Shown in pieces: positions 7,731 to 15,546 of a DNA stretch of 64,000 bases. Position numbers and translations under genes: made by a program. The stretch spans positions 124,001 through 188,000 of the forward strand of contig JACKML010000003.1 in NCBI GenBank assembly GCA_024235415.1. Reading direction: 5' to 3'. Under the pieces are notes generated by a model. It ran no database searches, was not told the origin of the DNA, and saw only the letters and a program-made list of their open reading frames with translations. The DNA is from Chromatiaceae bacterium. GTDB lineage: Bacteria > Pseudomonadota > Gammaproteobacteria > Chromatiales > Chromatiaceae. Numbering within the stretch: the stretch's first letter is position 1; each line of letters begins with the position of its first letter.

Positions 7731-8045
7731 TCAGAGTTCCAGCTGAGTGCTGTCGTTGAGCGCAATTTCAATACGCTCACGCAATGAGCGGATGCGCTTG
7801 TTGGCCGAGCTTGCAGCGGAATCCTGATCTGATTTTTCCTTCAGCAACTCGTGGGCAAGATTCAGGGCGACCATAACGGCGATGCGGTCGGTGCCGATTA
7901 CCTTGCCGCTGCCGCGCACTTCCCGCATGCGCGCATCCAGAAATCGTGCTGCGCCAACCAGTTCCTGTTCGGCGCCGGGCTCACAGGAGATCCGATATTC
8001 CTTGCCGAGTATGCTGACCGCCACTGCTTCGCCCGAACCGCTCAT
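7731..8045 (-). CDS. zapA: cell division protein ZapA
   Basis: This 104-residue cytoplasmic protein promotes bundling of FtsZ filaments at the division ring. The N-terminal half (VAVSILGKEYRISCEPG, then AARFLDARMREVR) is the globular ZapA domain. The middle DRIAVMVALNLAHELL and the C-terminal helix from about residue 70 form the coiled coil used for tetramer formation. The length is normal. Its start overlaps the stop of the small coiled-coil gene upstream by four bases (ATGA), so the two are translationally coupled. The 6S RNA follows downstream. Confidence 0.93.
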   Translation of the reverse strand: MSGSGEAVAVSILGKEYRISCEPGAEQELVGAARFLDARMREVRGSGKVIGTDRIAVMVALNLAHELLKEKSDQDSAASSANKRIRSLRERIEIALNDSTQLEL

Positions 8046-8275
8046 GCCTCGTCCTCCAGCCGTTTGAGACGGACGATCATGTCCTCGACGCGGGTTCTGG
8101 CCTGGCTGTTCTTGTCCGCCAGGCGGTCGCGTTCGGTCATGAGCTCCTGTTCGCGCGCGCGCAGCGTCTTGTTTTCGTCTTTGAGGTGGGTACAGGCACG
8201 GATCAGTTCCTCGACACGCACTTCGAGTGCGCGCAGATCCTGTTCCTGGATGCCTTGTTTATCATTGTTGCTCAT
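8042..8275 (-). CDS. ZapB-like small coiled-coil protein (TIGR02449 type)
   Basis: The 77-residue protein is one continuous coiled coil with heptad Leu/Val spacing (LRALEVRVEELIRACTHLKD, then LRAREQELMTERDRLADKN). It resembles the TIGR02449 family found next to zapA in many Gammaproteobacteria, with a ZapB-like build. By analogy it would link ZapA-FtsZ to other division or chromosome factors. It overlaps zapA by four bases and is the first gene of the minus-strand unit zapB-like/zapA/ssrS/fau. The promoter must lie in the roughly 90-base gap shared with divergent ygfB. Confidence 0.8.
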   Translation of the reverse strand: MSNNDKQGIQEQDLRALEVRVEELIRACTHLKDENKTLRAREQELMTERDRLADKNSQARTRVEDMIVRLKRLEDEA

Positions 8276-8367
8276 GAGTTCTCTGACTATAGATTCGGTC
8301 GCTGAGCCGGGTCAATGGCGCTGCGTGCTACGATCGCAAATTGACTTGGCCGCCCTGGATTCAAACA

Positions 8368-8925
8368 ATGCACGCGCCCGACGACACAGCCCTCCCCGAG
8401 TATGCGGATGCCGCCGCAGCGATGCAGCGCAGTGGCCTTACGCAGAGTCCCGCAGAGGCTCACGGATTTGCCCTCGGTCTGTTGCTCGCCGGGGTGTCAG
8501 GGCCGTTGGCGGTCTGGCAGCGCGAATGGTATTCGGCGTTCGATCCGGCCGATGTATTGGCGGGTGAATGCCGTGCCTTGCTGGACCGGCTGTTCGCCAG
8601 CGTGCTGGCCGGTGATCGTGACGCAACGATGCCGTTTGCCTTGCTGTTGCCGTCGGACATCAAGGTGGACAGCCGCCGCCTGTCTGCGTTGCGCGACTGG
8701 TGCCAGGGGTTTCTGTTCGGTTTGGGACTTGGCGGCGAGGCGGTAACGGCGCGCCTGTCCGTGGAGGCGCGCGGTTTGTTGAACGACTTTGCGGAAATCA
8801 CCCGTGTCGATACCAGCGATGCTGACAACAGCCCGGAGAATCAGTCGGCTTTGATTGAGATCGAGGAGTACGTGCGCATGGGTGTGATGCTTATCCGTGA
8901 CGATTTGGGCGGCGCGCGCGAGTAG
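8368..8925 (+). CDS. ygfB: UPF0149 family protein YgfB
   Basis: The 185-residue helical protein matches the YgfB family. It has SPAEAHGFALGLLLAGV near the N-terminus, the conserved WCQGFLFGLGLGG in the middle and EIEEYVRMGVMLIRDDL at the end. In Pseudomonas, YgfB homologues have been tied to antibiotic tolerance and transcriptional control; the molecular role here is open. I chose the ATG at 8368 rather than a TTG at 8341, because the extra nine residues look non-native. It leads the plus-strand run ygfB-pepP-ubiH-ubiI, the same order as in E. coli. Confidence 0.92.
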   Translation: MHAPDDTALPEYADAAAAMQRSGLTQSPAEAHGFALGLLLAGVSGPLAVWQREWYSAFDPADVLAGECRALLDRLFASVLAGDRDATMPFALLLPSDIKVDSRRLSALRDWCQGFLFGLGLGGEAVTARLSVEARGLLNDFAEITRVDTSDADNSPENQSALIEIEEYVRMGVMLIRDDLGGARE

Positions 8926-8941
8926 CGGGAGGTTTGTAGGT

Positions 8942-10249
8942 ATGCAGCTTTCGGAATTCAAACGGCGCCGCCGTCAGTTGATGACCATGATGGGGGCGGG
9001 CAGTGTTGCCATTCTGCCGACCAGCGTGGAGGCGGTGCGCAATCGCGACGTCCACCACCCGTACCGACCTGACAGCGACTTCTATTACCTCACCGGTTTC
9101 GCAGAACCGGAGGCGGTGATGGTGCTCGTGCCCGGGCGCACGCACGGTGAGTACATCCTGTTCTGTCGCGAAAAGGACCCTGCCAAAGAGCTGTGGGACG
9201 GCAGCCGGGTCGGCCTCGATGGTGCTGTTGCGCAGTACGGTGCCGACGATGCGTTTCCGATCTCTGACCTGGATGACATCCTGCCCGGTCTGCTCGAAGA
9301 GCGCGAAAGGGTGTTTTTTGCAATGGGATCCGACCCGGCGCTGGACAAGCGCGTATCCGATTGGGTCAGCCAGGTCAGATCGCGCGCGCGCGCCGGCGTG
9401 CACGGCCCGATCGAGTTTCTTGCCCTCGATCACTACCTGCACGACATGCGCTTATACAAGAGCCGCGCCGAGGTGACCGTGATGCGCCGCGCTGCGCGCC
9501 TCGCCGCGCAGGCACATACCGAGTTGATGCGCCGTGTCGAACCCGGGATGTATGAATATCAGCTGGGCGCTATTTTCAGCCACCACTGCCAGATGGCCGG
9601 CGCGTCGCAGCTGGCGTATCCGTCGATTGTCGGTGGTGGCAACAATGCCTGTGTCCTGCACTACATCGAGAACAGCCAACCGCTGAACGACGGTGATCTG
9701 GTTCTGGTCGATGCCGGCTGCGAACTCGAATGCTATGCCTCCGACATCACACGCACCTATCCGGTCAACGGCCGCTTCAGTGAACCACAGCGTATCCTTT
9801 ATGAACTGGTGCTCGAGGCGCAGGCCGCGGCGATCGACAAGGCGCGTGTCGGCAATCACTGGAATGACCCGCACGAGGCGGCAGTGCGCGTACTGACCAA
9901 AGGGCTGCTCAAGCTCGGCCTGCTACGCGGCACCCTGGCCAAGGCGTTGAAGGCGAAATCCTACAGCCGCTTCTACATGCACAGGACCGGCCATTGGCTG
10001 GGTATGGACGTGCACGATGTCGGCGATTACAAGGTCGATGGGCACTGGCGCCTGCTCGAAAAAGGCATGGTGCTCACCGTTGAGCCGGGGCTGTATATCC
10101 CCCAGGGCACAAAAGGCATCGCCAAGAAATGGCAGGGTATCGGTATTCGCATCGAGGATGATGTCCTGGTGACCGATGGCGAGCCCGATGTGCTGAGTCG
10201 TGACGTGCCCAAGTCGGTCGAATTGATCGAGTCGGTAATGGCGAAATGA
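8942..10249 (+). CDS. pepP: Xaa-Pro aminopeptidase
   Basis: This cytoplasmic dimanganese enzyme removes an N-terminal residue that precedes proline. The start at 8942 gives 435 residues (E. coli 441). The N-terminal creatinase-like domain opens with RRRQLMTMMGAGSVAILPT. The C-terminal pita-bread M24 domain carries the metal ligands in LVDAGCELECYASDITRTYP (two Asp), the HRTGHWLGMDVHD His, TVEPGLYIP (Glu) and GIGIRIEDDVLV (Glu). The stop overlaps the ubiH start by four bases. Linkage to ubiquinone genes is conserved in Gammaproteobacteria without a known functional reason. Confidence 0.96.
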   Translation: MQLSEFKRRRRQLMTMMGAGSVAILPTSVEAVRNRDVHHPYRPDSDFYYLTGFAEPEAVMVLVPGRTHGEYILFCREKDPAKELWDGSRVGLDGAVAQYGADDAFPISDLDDILPGLLEERERVFFAMGSDPALDKRVSDWVSQVRSRARAGVHGPIEFLALDHYLHDMRLYKSRAEVTVMRRAARLAAQAHTELMRRVEPGMYEYQLGAIFSHHCQMAGASQLAYPSIVGGGNNACVLHYIENSQPLNDGDLVLVDAGCELECYASDITRTYPVNGRFSEPQRILYELVLEAQAAAIDKARVGNHWNDPHEAAVRVLTKGLLKLGLLRGTLAKALKAKSYSRFYMHRTGHWLGMDVHDVGDYKVDGHWRLLEKGMVLTVEPGLYIPQGTKGIAKKWQGIGIRIEDDVLVTDGEPDVLSRDVPKSVELIESVMAK

Positions 10250-11475
10250 CTCGTGATCCTGCCTACGACCTGATCATCGTCGGTGGCGGTATGGTCGGTG
10301 CCAGCCTGGCGATTGCGCTGGCGGGGCGTGGTTTGCGCATGGCGCTTATCGAGGCCTATCCGCCCGGCGTCGATGGACAGCCAAGCTACGACGACCGTGC
10401 CATCGCGTTGGCCTATGGTTCGAGCCGTATCTTCGATGCCATGGGTGTATGGCCCGCAATGCGCGGGTCGGCCGAGCCGATCCACGACATCCATGTTTCG
10501 GATCGCGGGCATTTCGGCTTTACCCGTCTGGCCGCCGAGGACGAGGGCGTGCCGGCACTTGGCTACGTGATCACGGCACGCGAACTCGGCCGGGTATTGC
10601 TCGAACAACTGCCACAGGTGGGGTCACTCGATGTCATAGCGCCGGCGAGATTGCTCGGTTTCGTCGACGCCGGCGACCGGGTCAGCGTCGAAGTTGAACG
10701 CGATGGCCTGGTCAGTACGCTCGAGAGCAGGCTGCTGGTGGCTGCAGATGGGGGTAACTCGACGATCCGTGAACGGCTCGATGTACCGGTGCAGCGCTGG
10801 CAGTACGGGCAGTCTGCTGTGGTGACCAACATCACTCCGGCGCAGGCACACCGCAACGTGGCGTATGAACGCTTCACCGACAGCGGGCCGGTCGCGCTGC
10901 TGCCGATGAGTGAAGGTCGCTGCGCCGTGGTATGGACAGTGCTTGATGCACAGGTCGACGAAGTACTCGGCCTCGATGACGGACAGTTCCTCGCCGCTTT
11001 TCAACAGCGTTTCGGCTATCGGTTGGGGCGCTTTGAGAAAGTCGGCAAGCGCGCCGCGTACCCGCTCAGCCTGCTGCGCGCACGAGAGTCTGTGCGTGGG
11101 CGCGTGGTGGTGATCGGCAATGCGGCACATACGCTGCACCCGATCGCGGGGCAGGGATTCAATCTGGGCATCCGCGACGTGGCGGCATTGGCCGAGGTGA
11201 TTGACGCCGCATCAGCCGCCGGCAGTGACATCGGTGCGCCGGCGGTGCTCGCGACCTACGAGGCTTGGCGCCAGGCCGAACAGCGCAACGTCGCGCTCGC
11301 CACCGATGGACTCGCCCGCCTGTTCACCAACCCGCTGAGTCTGGTGCGTATGGGGCGCAATCTCGGCCTGCTGGCGATGGAGTTGCTGCCGGCGGCCAAG
11401 CACCCGCTCGCGCGTGCCGCCATGGGCCTGATGGGGCGCCAGCCGCGGCTGGCCAGGGGGGTGCCATTTGAGTAA
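10246..11475 (+). CDS. ubiH: 2-octaprenyl-6-methoxyphenol hydroxylase
   Basis: This FAD monooxygenase hydroxylates the ring of the ubiquinone precursor at C1 in the aerobic pathway. Its 409 residues show the N-terminal dinucleotide fold YDLIIVGGGMVGASLAIAL, the second FAD motif VAADGGNSTIRERL and the C-terminal GNAAHTLHPIAGQGFNLG. These three marks define the UbiH/UbiF/UbiI/Coq6 family. Order after pepP and before a second paralogue identifies it as UbiH. The family works in a peripheral complex at the inner membrane. It overlaps pepP by four bases and the next gene by eight. Confidence 0.92.
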   Translation: MTRDPAYDLIIVGGGMVGASLAIALAGRGLRMALIEAYPPGVDGQPSYDDRAIALAYGSSRIFDAMGVWPAMRGSAEPIHDIHVSDRGHFGFTRLAAEDEGVPALGYVITARELGRVLLEQLPQVGSLDVIAPARLLGFVDAGDRVSVEVERDGLVSTLESRLLVAADGGNSTIRERLDVPVQRWQYGQSAVVTNITPAQAHRNVAYERFTDSGPVALLPMSEGRCAVVWTVLDAQVDEVLGLDDGQFLAAFQQRFGYRLGRFEKVGKRAAYPLSLLRARESVRGRVVVIGNAAHTLHPIAGQGFNLGIRDVAALAEVIDAASAAGSDIGAPAVLATYEAWRQAEQRNVALATDGLARLFTNPLSLVRMGRNLGLLAMELLPAAKHPLARAAMGLMGRQPRLARGVPFE

Positions 11476-12688
11476 ACAGGATTTCGATGTCGCCGTGGTG
11501 GGCGGCGGTATGGTCGGCGCCGCGTTGGCCAGGGCACTGGCCCTACAGGCATTCTCAGTCGTGTTGCTCGAGGCACGCGAGCCGGCGCTGGATTGGACAG
11601 CCGACAGTTACGATCTGCGCGTTTCGGCCATCACCCGGGCCTCGCAGCACCTGTTGCAGAACCTCGGGGTGTGGCAGGTCATGGTCGAAGATCGAGTCAC
11701 CGCATACCAGCAGATGCACGTCTGGGACCGCGCAGGTTTCGGTGAGATCCATTTTGACGCCGCAGATGTTGCCGAGCCCGACCTGGGTCACATCATCGAG
11801 AACCGCGTGATCGTGCGTGCACTCTGGCGCTCGCTCGAGGCCGCTGGGGTGGCCGTGCGCACGGCATCGCAAATCACGGGTTTCGATGCCACCGAGGACG
11901 GTGTGCACCTTGCGCTCGCCGGTGGCGCGACGCTTCGGGTGGGCTTGCTGGTCGGCGCGGATGGGGCAAAGTCGCAGGTGCGCGAGATGGCAGGGATTGA
12001 ATCGCGCAACGAGCCCTACGATCAGCATGCCGTGGTGGCGACGGTGCACGCCGAACTTGGTAACCGCTCGACGGCGTGGCAGCGCTTCATGCGCGACGGG
12101 CCGCTTGCGCTGCTGCCGATGCAGCGCGATCTTTTCTCGATCGTGTGGTCGACGACTCCGGATGGGGCGCAGCAGTTGTGTGACATGCCCGAGGACGCTT
12201 TCAACACACGGTTGACCGAGGCCAGCGAGGCGCGCCTGGGTGCATTGAGCGTGCTCGGTGCGCGCGCCGCCTTCCCGTTGCGCCTTCAACACGCCGAGCG
12301 CTATGCGGCGCCTGGCCTGGCCTTGGTGGGTGATGCGGCACACGTGATTCATCCGCTGGCCGGGCAGGGGGTCAATCTCGGTTTCCTCGATGCCGCTGCG
12401 CTGGTGGATGCGCTGGTCGAGGGCCGATCGAAGGGACGTCAGCCCGGCGCGATGCGCACGTTGCGTGTATACGAGCGTCGCCGCAAGGGCCACAACACCG
12501 CCACGCAACTGGCGATGGATGTGTTCAAACACCTCTTCAGCAACGACTCGTCCGCCTTGTCGCTGCTCCGCAACCTTGGTCTTGGTGCTGCCGCCAGACT
12601 GGGACCGCTGCGCCGTACCTTTGAAAAAGTCGCGCTCGGCGACGGGCTCGACCTGCCGACGCTCAGCCGGCGGCCGCGATCCGGCTGA
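11468..12688 (+). CDS. ubiI: 2-octaprenylphenol hydroxylase (VisC/UbiI type)
   Basis: This second FAD monooxygenase (406 residues) has DVAVVGGGMVGAALARALAL, VGADGAKSQVREMAG and GDAAHVIHPLAGQGVNLG. By position after pepP-ubiH it corresponds to E. coli UbiI (VisC), which hydroxylates C5 of the ubiquinone ring. The family is hard to split by motif, and a UbiF-like activity is not excluded. Translation probably starts at TTG 11468, overlapping the ubiH stop by eight bases, which suggests coupling. No terminator is evident before the next promoter. Confidence 0.85.
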   Translation: MSKQDFDVAVVGGGMVGAALARALALQAFSVVLLEAREPALDWTADSYDLRVSAITRASQHLLQNLGVWQVMVEDRVTAYQQMHVWDRAGFGEIHFDAADVAEPDLGHIIENRVIVRALWRSLEAAGVAVRTASQITGFDATEDGVHLALAGGATLRVGLLVGADGAKSQVREMAGIESRNEPYDQHAVVATVHAELGNRSTAWQRFMRDGPLALLPMQRDLFSIVWSTTPDGAQQLCDMPEDAFNTRLTEASEARLGALSVLGARAAFPLRLQHAERYAAPGLALVGDAAHVIHPLAGQGVNLGFLDAAALVDALVEGRSKGRQPGAMRTLRVYERRRKGHNTATQLAMDVFKHLFSNDSSALSLLRNLGLGAAARLGPLRRTFEKVALGDGLDLPTLSRRPRSG

Positions 12689-12797
12689 GCGTGGCCGACC
12701 GCACCGCCCGGCCTGTCCACCTTTAGATCGGCCGCGTTCGGGCCGATGCGCCCGCTACAGCGTTCCTGAAAAAGCGTTGCCTGATACCGGCACCAGC

Positions 12798-12845
12798 TTG
12801 ACTTTGCAAAAAGCATGAATACAATAGCAAATCATTCGCATTTGT
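12798..12845 (+). promoter_or_regulatory. sigma-70 promoter with Fur-like site
   Basis: TTGACT (12798-12803), 16 bases, TACAAT (12820-12825) is a strong sigma-70 promoter in front of the iron-type ABC genes. Directly over and after the -10 box lies GCAAATCATTCGCATTTG, a partly symmetric AT-rich element. It contains the AATCATT half of the Fur box and matches about 10 of 19 consensus positions. Its place suits repression by Fur under iron-replete conditions, but the match is only moderate. Confidence 0.5.
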
Positions 12846-12865
12846 AATTTTATTGAGGTATTCAG

Positions 12866-13864
12866 ATGTTGCGACTTGCCCTGTCCGTGACCGTGGTTGC
12901 CACGATGCTTTCCCCACTGGTGGTGCATGCCGAGGAGGTCGTTGTGTATTCCGCGCGCAACGAACACCTGATCAAGCCACTGTTCGACCGCTACACGCAG
13001 GAAACAGGGGTGGCGATCCGCTATATCACCGACAAGGAGGGGCCCCTGCTTCAGCGTCTGGCGGCAGAGGGCAAACGTACCCCCGCCGATATGCTGATTA
13101 CCGTTGATGCCGGCAACCTCTGGCATGCCGCGCAGAGCGGGGTGCTGGCCGAGATCCGATCCCCGGTGCTGGAGGCCAATGTCCCGGCAAACCTGCGTGA
13201 TCCCCAGGGGCGCTGGTTCGGTCTGTCCGAGCGTGCACGCACCATCGTCTACAGCACCGAGCGCGTACAGCCGGGCGAGCTGAGCAGCTACGAGGACCTC
13301 GCGGATCCCAAGTGGAAGGGCAGGCTTTGTCTGCGCACCTCGAAAAAGGTCTACAACCAGTCCCTGGTGGCCAGCCTGATCGCACGCCATGGTGATGACG
13401 GGGCCGAGCAGATCGTACGCGGCTGGGTTGCCAACCTCGCGGCCGAGCCGTTCTCCAATGACACCAAGGCCATGGAAGCTGTTGCTGCCGGTCAGTGTGA
13501 CGTGACGATCGTCAATACCTATTACTTCGGGCGTTTGGAAAAAGACCGCCCCGGTATTCCGTTGGCGTTGTTTTGGCCGAACCAGGACGGCAGCGGTGTG
13601 CATATCAATGTCTCCGGAGCCGGCGTGACGGCGCATGCGAAACATCCGGAAGCGGCCCAGAAGCTGCTGGAGTGGCTGTCGTCGGCGACGGCACAGGGCG
13701 ATTTCGCCGGCCTGAACATGGAGTACCCGGTCAACAAGGCAGTCGCGCCGGATCCGATCGTGGCCGCCTGGGGCACCTTCAAGGCAGACGATCTGAACGT
13801 CAATGAGGCAGGTCGGTTGCAGGCGGATGCCATTCGCCTGATGGACCGCGCGGGATACCGCTAA
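12866..13864 (+). CDS. periplasmic iron(III)-binding protein of ABC transporter
   Basis: The 332-residue protein has a signal peptide cut after VVHA (about residue 22). The fold is FbpA/FutA-like: EVVVYSARNEHLIKPLFDRY at the N-terminus, DMLITVDAGNLWHA, SERARTIVYSTERV, LCLRTSKKVYNQSL and VNTYYFGRL. The paired tyrosines in NTYYFG and the Tyr of VVYSAR are the residues that coordinate ferric iron in this family. It would deliver Fe3+ across the periplasm to the permease encoded 29 bases downstream. The promoter carries a possible Fur site. No gene name is assigned, since FbpA, AfuA and FutA cannot be separated by eye. Confidence 0.88.
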   Translation: MLRLALSVTVVATMLSPLVVHAEEVVVYSARNEHLIKPLFDRYTQETGVAIRYITDKEGPLLQRLAAEGKRTPADMLITVDAGNLWHAAQSGVLAEIRSPVLEANVPANLRDPQGRWFGLSERARTIVYSTERVQPGELSSYEDLADPKWKGRLCLRTSKKVYNQSLVASLIARHGDDGAEQIVRGWVANLAAEPFSNDTKAMEAVAAGQCDVTIVNTYYFGRLEKDRPGIPLALFWPNQDGSGVHINVSGAGVTAHAKHPEAAQKLLEWLSSATAQGDFAGLNMEYPVNKAVAPDPIVAAWGTFKADDLNVNEAGRLQADAIRLMDRAGYR

Positions 13865-13893
13865 CCCCGTATGTCGGCCAACCCTGAGCATTC

Positions 13894-15546
13894 ATGACCG
13901 GCCTGGCTGTCCGTCCTTCGATCGCGCAGGGTCAGGCGATGCGCTCCGATGACAGGCCCTGGCGATGGAGCGCCCGGCTGCTCGCGATCAGCGTGCTGGT
14001 CCCCCTTGCGGTGATCCTCGGGTCCTGGCTGTACTTCGATCCACAGGTCTGGTCGCATCTGGGTAGCACCGTGCTGCCCCGGCTGCTGCTCAATACCACC
14101 TCACTGATCGTTGGGGTGGGCGTCGGCACGCTGTTGCTGGGGGTGCCTCTCGCCTGGCTGACGGTGATGTGCGAGTTCCCCGGGCGACGCATCCTCGACT
14201 GGGCGCTGATGCTGCCGTTTGCGCTGCCTGCCTATGTGCTCGCGTTCGTGTTCGTCGGCGTGCTCGATTTTGCCGGTCCGGTCCAGTCGGGCGCGCGCGC
14301 GCTGTTCGGTCTGCCGCCGGCCTGGTCGTTCGAGGTACGCAATACCTTCGGTGTGATCGCGGTGATGACGCTGGTGCTCTATCCGTATGTCTACATGCTG
14401 GCGCGGGTGTCGTTTACCGGTCAGGGCCAAAGCACCTATGAAGCGGCACGTAGTCTCGGCCTTGGCCCCTGGGCTGCGTTCTTTCGGGTGTCGCTGCCGA
14501 TGGCTCGGCCCGGGATCGTCGCCGGTCTGAGTCTTGCGCTGATGGAGGCGCTCGCTGATTTCGGCGCGGTATCGGTGTTCAACTTCGATACCTTCACCAC
14601 GGCGATCTACAAGGCCTGGTTCGGCTTTTTCGACCTGCATAGCGCGGCGCAGCTCGCATCCATCCTGCTGACCATCGTACTGGTCGCGATGCTCGTCGAA
14701 CGGCACTTTCGCGACCGTGCGCGCTTCACCGAATCCGGGCGCAACGGCGTGCAGCGACGGATCCGCCTCACAGGCCGCCTCGCCCTCGGTGCCAGCGCGT
14801 TTGGTTGGGGGGTGTTCGTACTGGCGTTCGCCGCCCCGGTCGTCAGGCTGGCGAGCTGGGCCTGGGGCGCCGCTGAGGACCTCGACGGCCGGTATCTCGA
14901 CCTTTTCCTGCACACGCTGAGCCTCGGCGCCATGGCCGGCATCCTCACCGTTGCGGCGGCATTTGTGCTCGCCTATGCGCACCGTTACCACGGTGACTAC
15001 TCGACGGCGCTGAGTGTGCGCGTCGGGATGCTCGGCTATGCGCTGCCCGGATCGGTGTTGGCAGTTGGGGTCATGCTGTCGCTGACCTGGTTCGACAACC
15101 GCATGGCGGATGGCATGGAGTGGCTGACGGGGCGTGACATCGGCCTGGTCCTTTCGGGCACCGTGATCGCGCTGCTGATGGCCTACTTCGCACGCTTTCT
15201 CGCGGTCGCTTACGGTCCGGTGGAGAGCAGCCTTGAGCGCATCCGTCCCAGTATGCGCGACGCCGCACGCAGCCTCGGTGCCGGTCAGTGGGAGACCGTG
15301 TGGCGCGTCTACCTGCCGATGCTGCGCCCGGGGCTTCTGACTGCCGGCCTGCTGGTGCTGGTCGACGTGATGAAAGAGATGCCAGCGACCCTGTTGCTGC
15401 GCCCGTTCGGCTGGGACACGCTGGCGGTGCGGATCTTCGAACTCACTTCGGAAGGCGAGTGGGAACGCGCGGCCCTGCCGGCCGTGGGCCTGCTGCTCGT
15501 CGGGCTGGTGCCGGTGGTGCTGCTGGTGCGTAAGTCGGGGCGTTAG
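13894..15546 (+). CDS. iron ABC transporter permease, two-domain type
   Basis: This 550-residue inner-membrane protein has about twelve hydrophobic segments in two homologous halves, as in FbpB/AfuB-type permeases. Each half carries an EAA loop that docks the ATPase: YEAARSLGLGPWAAFFRVSL near residue 185 and DAARSLGAGQWETVWRVYLP near 460. It follows the iron-binding protein and shares its promoter. The start could also be the ATG 15 codons later. No ATPase gene follows, because the next gene is convergent and overlaps the stop by four bases. The nucleotide-binding subunit must be encoded elsewhere. Confidence 0.9.
   Translation: MTGLAVRPSIAQGQAMRSDDRPWRWSARLLAISVLVPLAVILGSWLYFDPQVWSHLGSTVLPRLLLNTTSLIVGVGVGTLLLGVPLAWLTVMCEFPGRRILDWALMLPFALPAYVLAFVFVGVLDFAGPVQSGARALFGLPPAWSFEVRNTFGVIAVMTLVLYPYVYMLARVSFTGQGQSTYEAARSLGLGPWAAFFRVSLPMARPGIVAGLSLALMEALADFGAVSVFNFDTFTTAIYKAWFGFFDLHSAAQLASILLTIVLVAMLVERHFRDRARFTESGRNGVQRRIRLTGRLALGASAFGWGVFVLAFAAPVVRLASWAWGAAEDLDGRYLDLFLHTLSLGAMAGILTVAAAFVLAYAHRYHGDYSTALSVRVGMLGYALPGSVLAVGVMLSLTWFDNRMADGMEWLTGRDIGLVLSGTVIALLMAYFARFLAVAYGPVESSLERIRPSMRDAARSLGAGQWETVWRVYLPMLRPGLLTAGLLVLVDVMKEMPATLLLRPFGWDTLAVRIFELTSEGEWERAALPAVGLLLVGLVPVVLLVRKSGR

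Noticed and set aside
12755..13891. 378-residue minus-strand frame over the iron-binding protein
   Set aside because: It is a shadow of the signal-peptide-bearing FbpA-like protein. The frame shows no domain.
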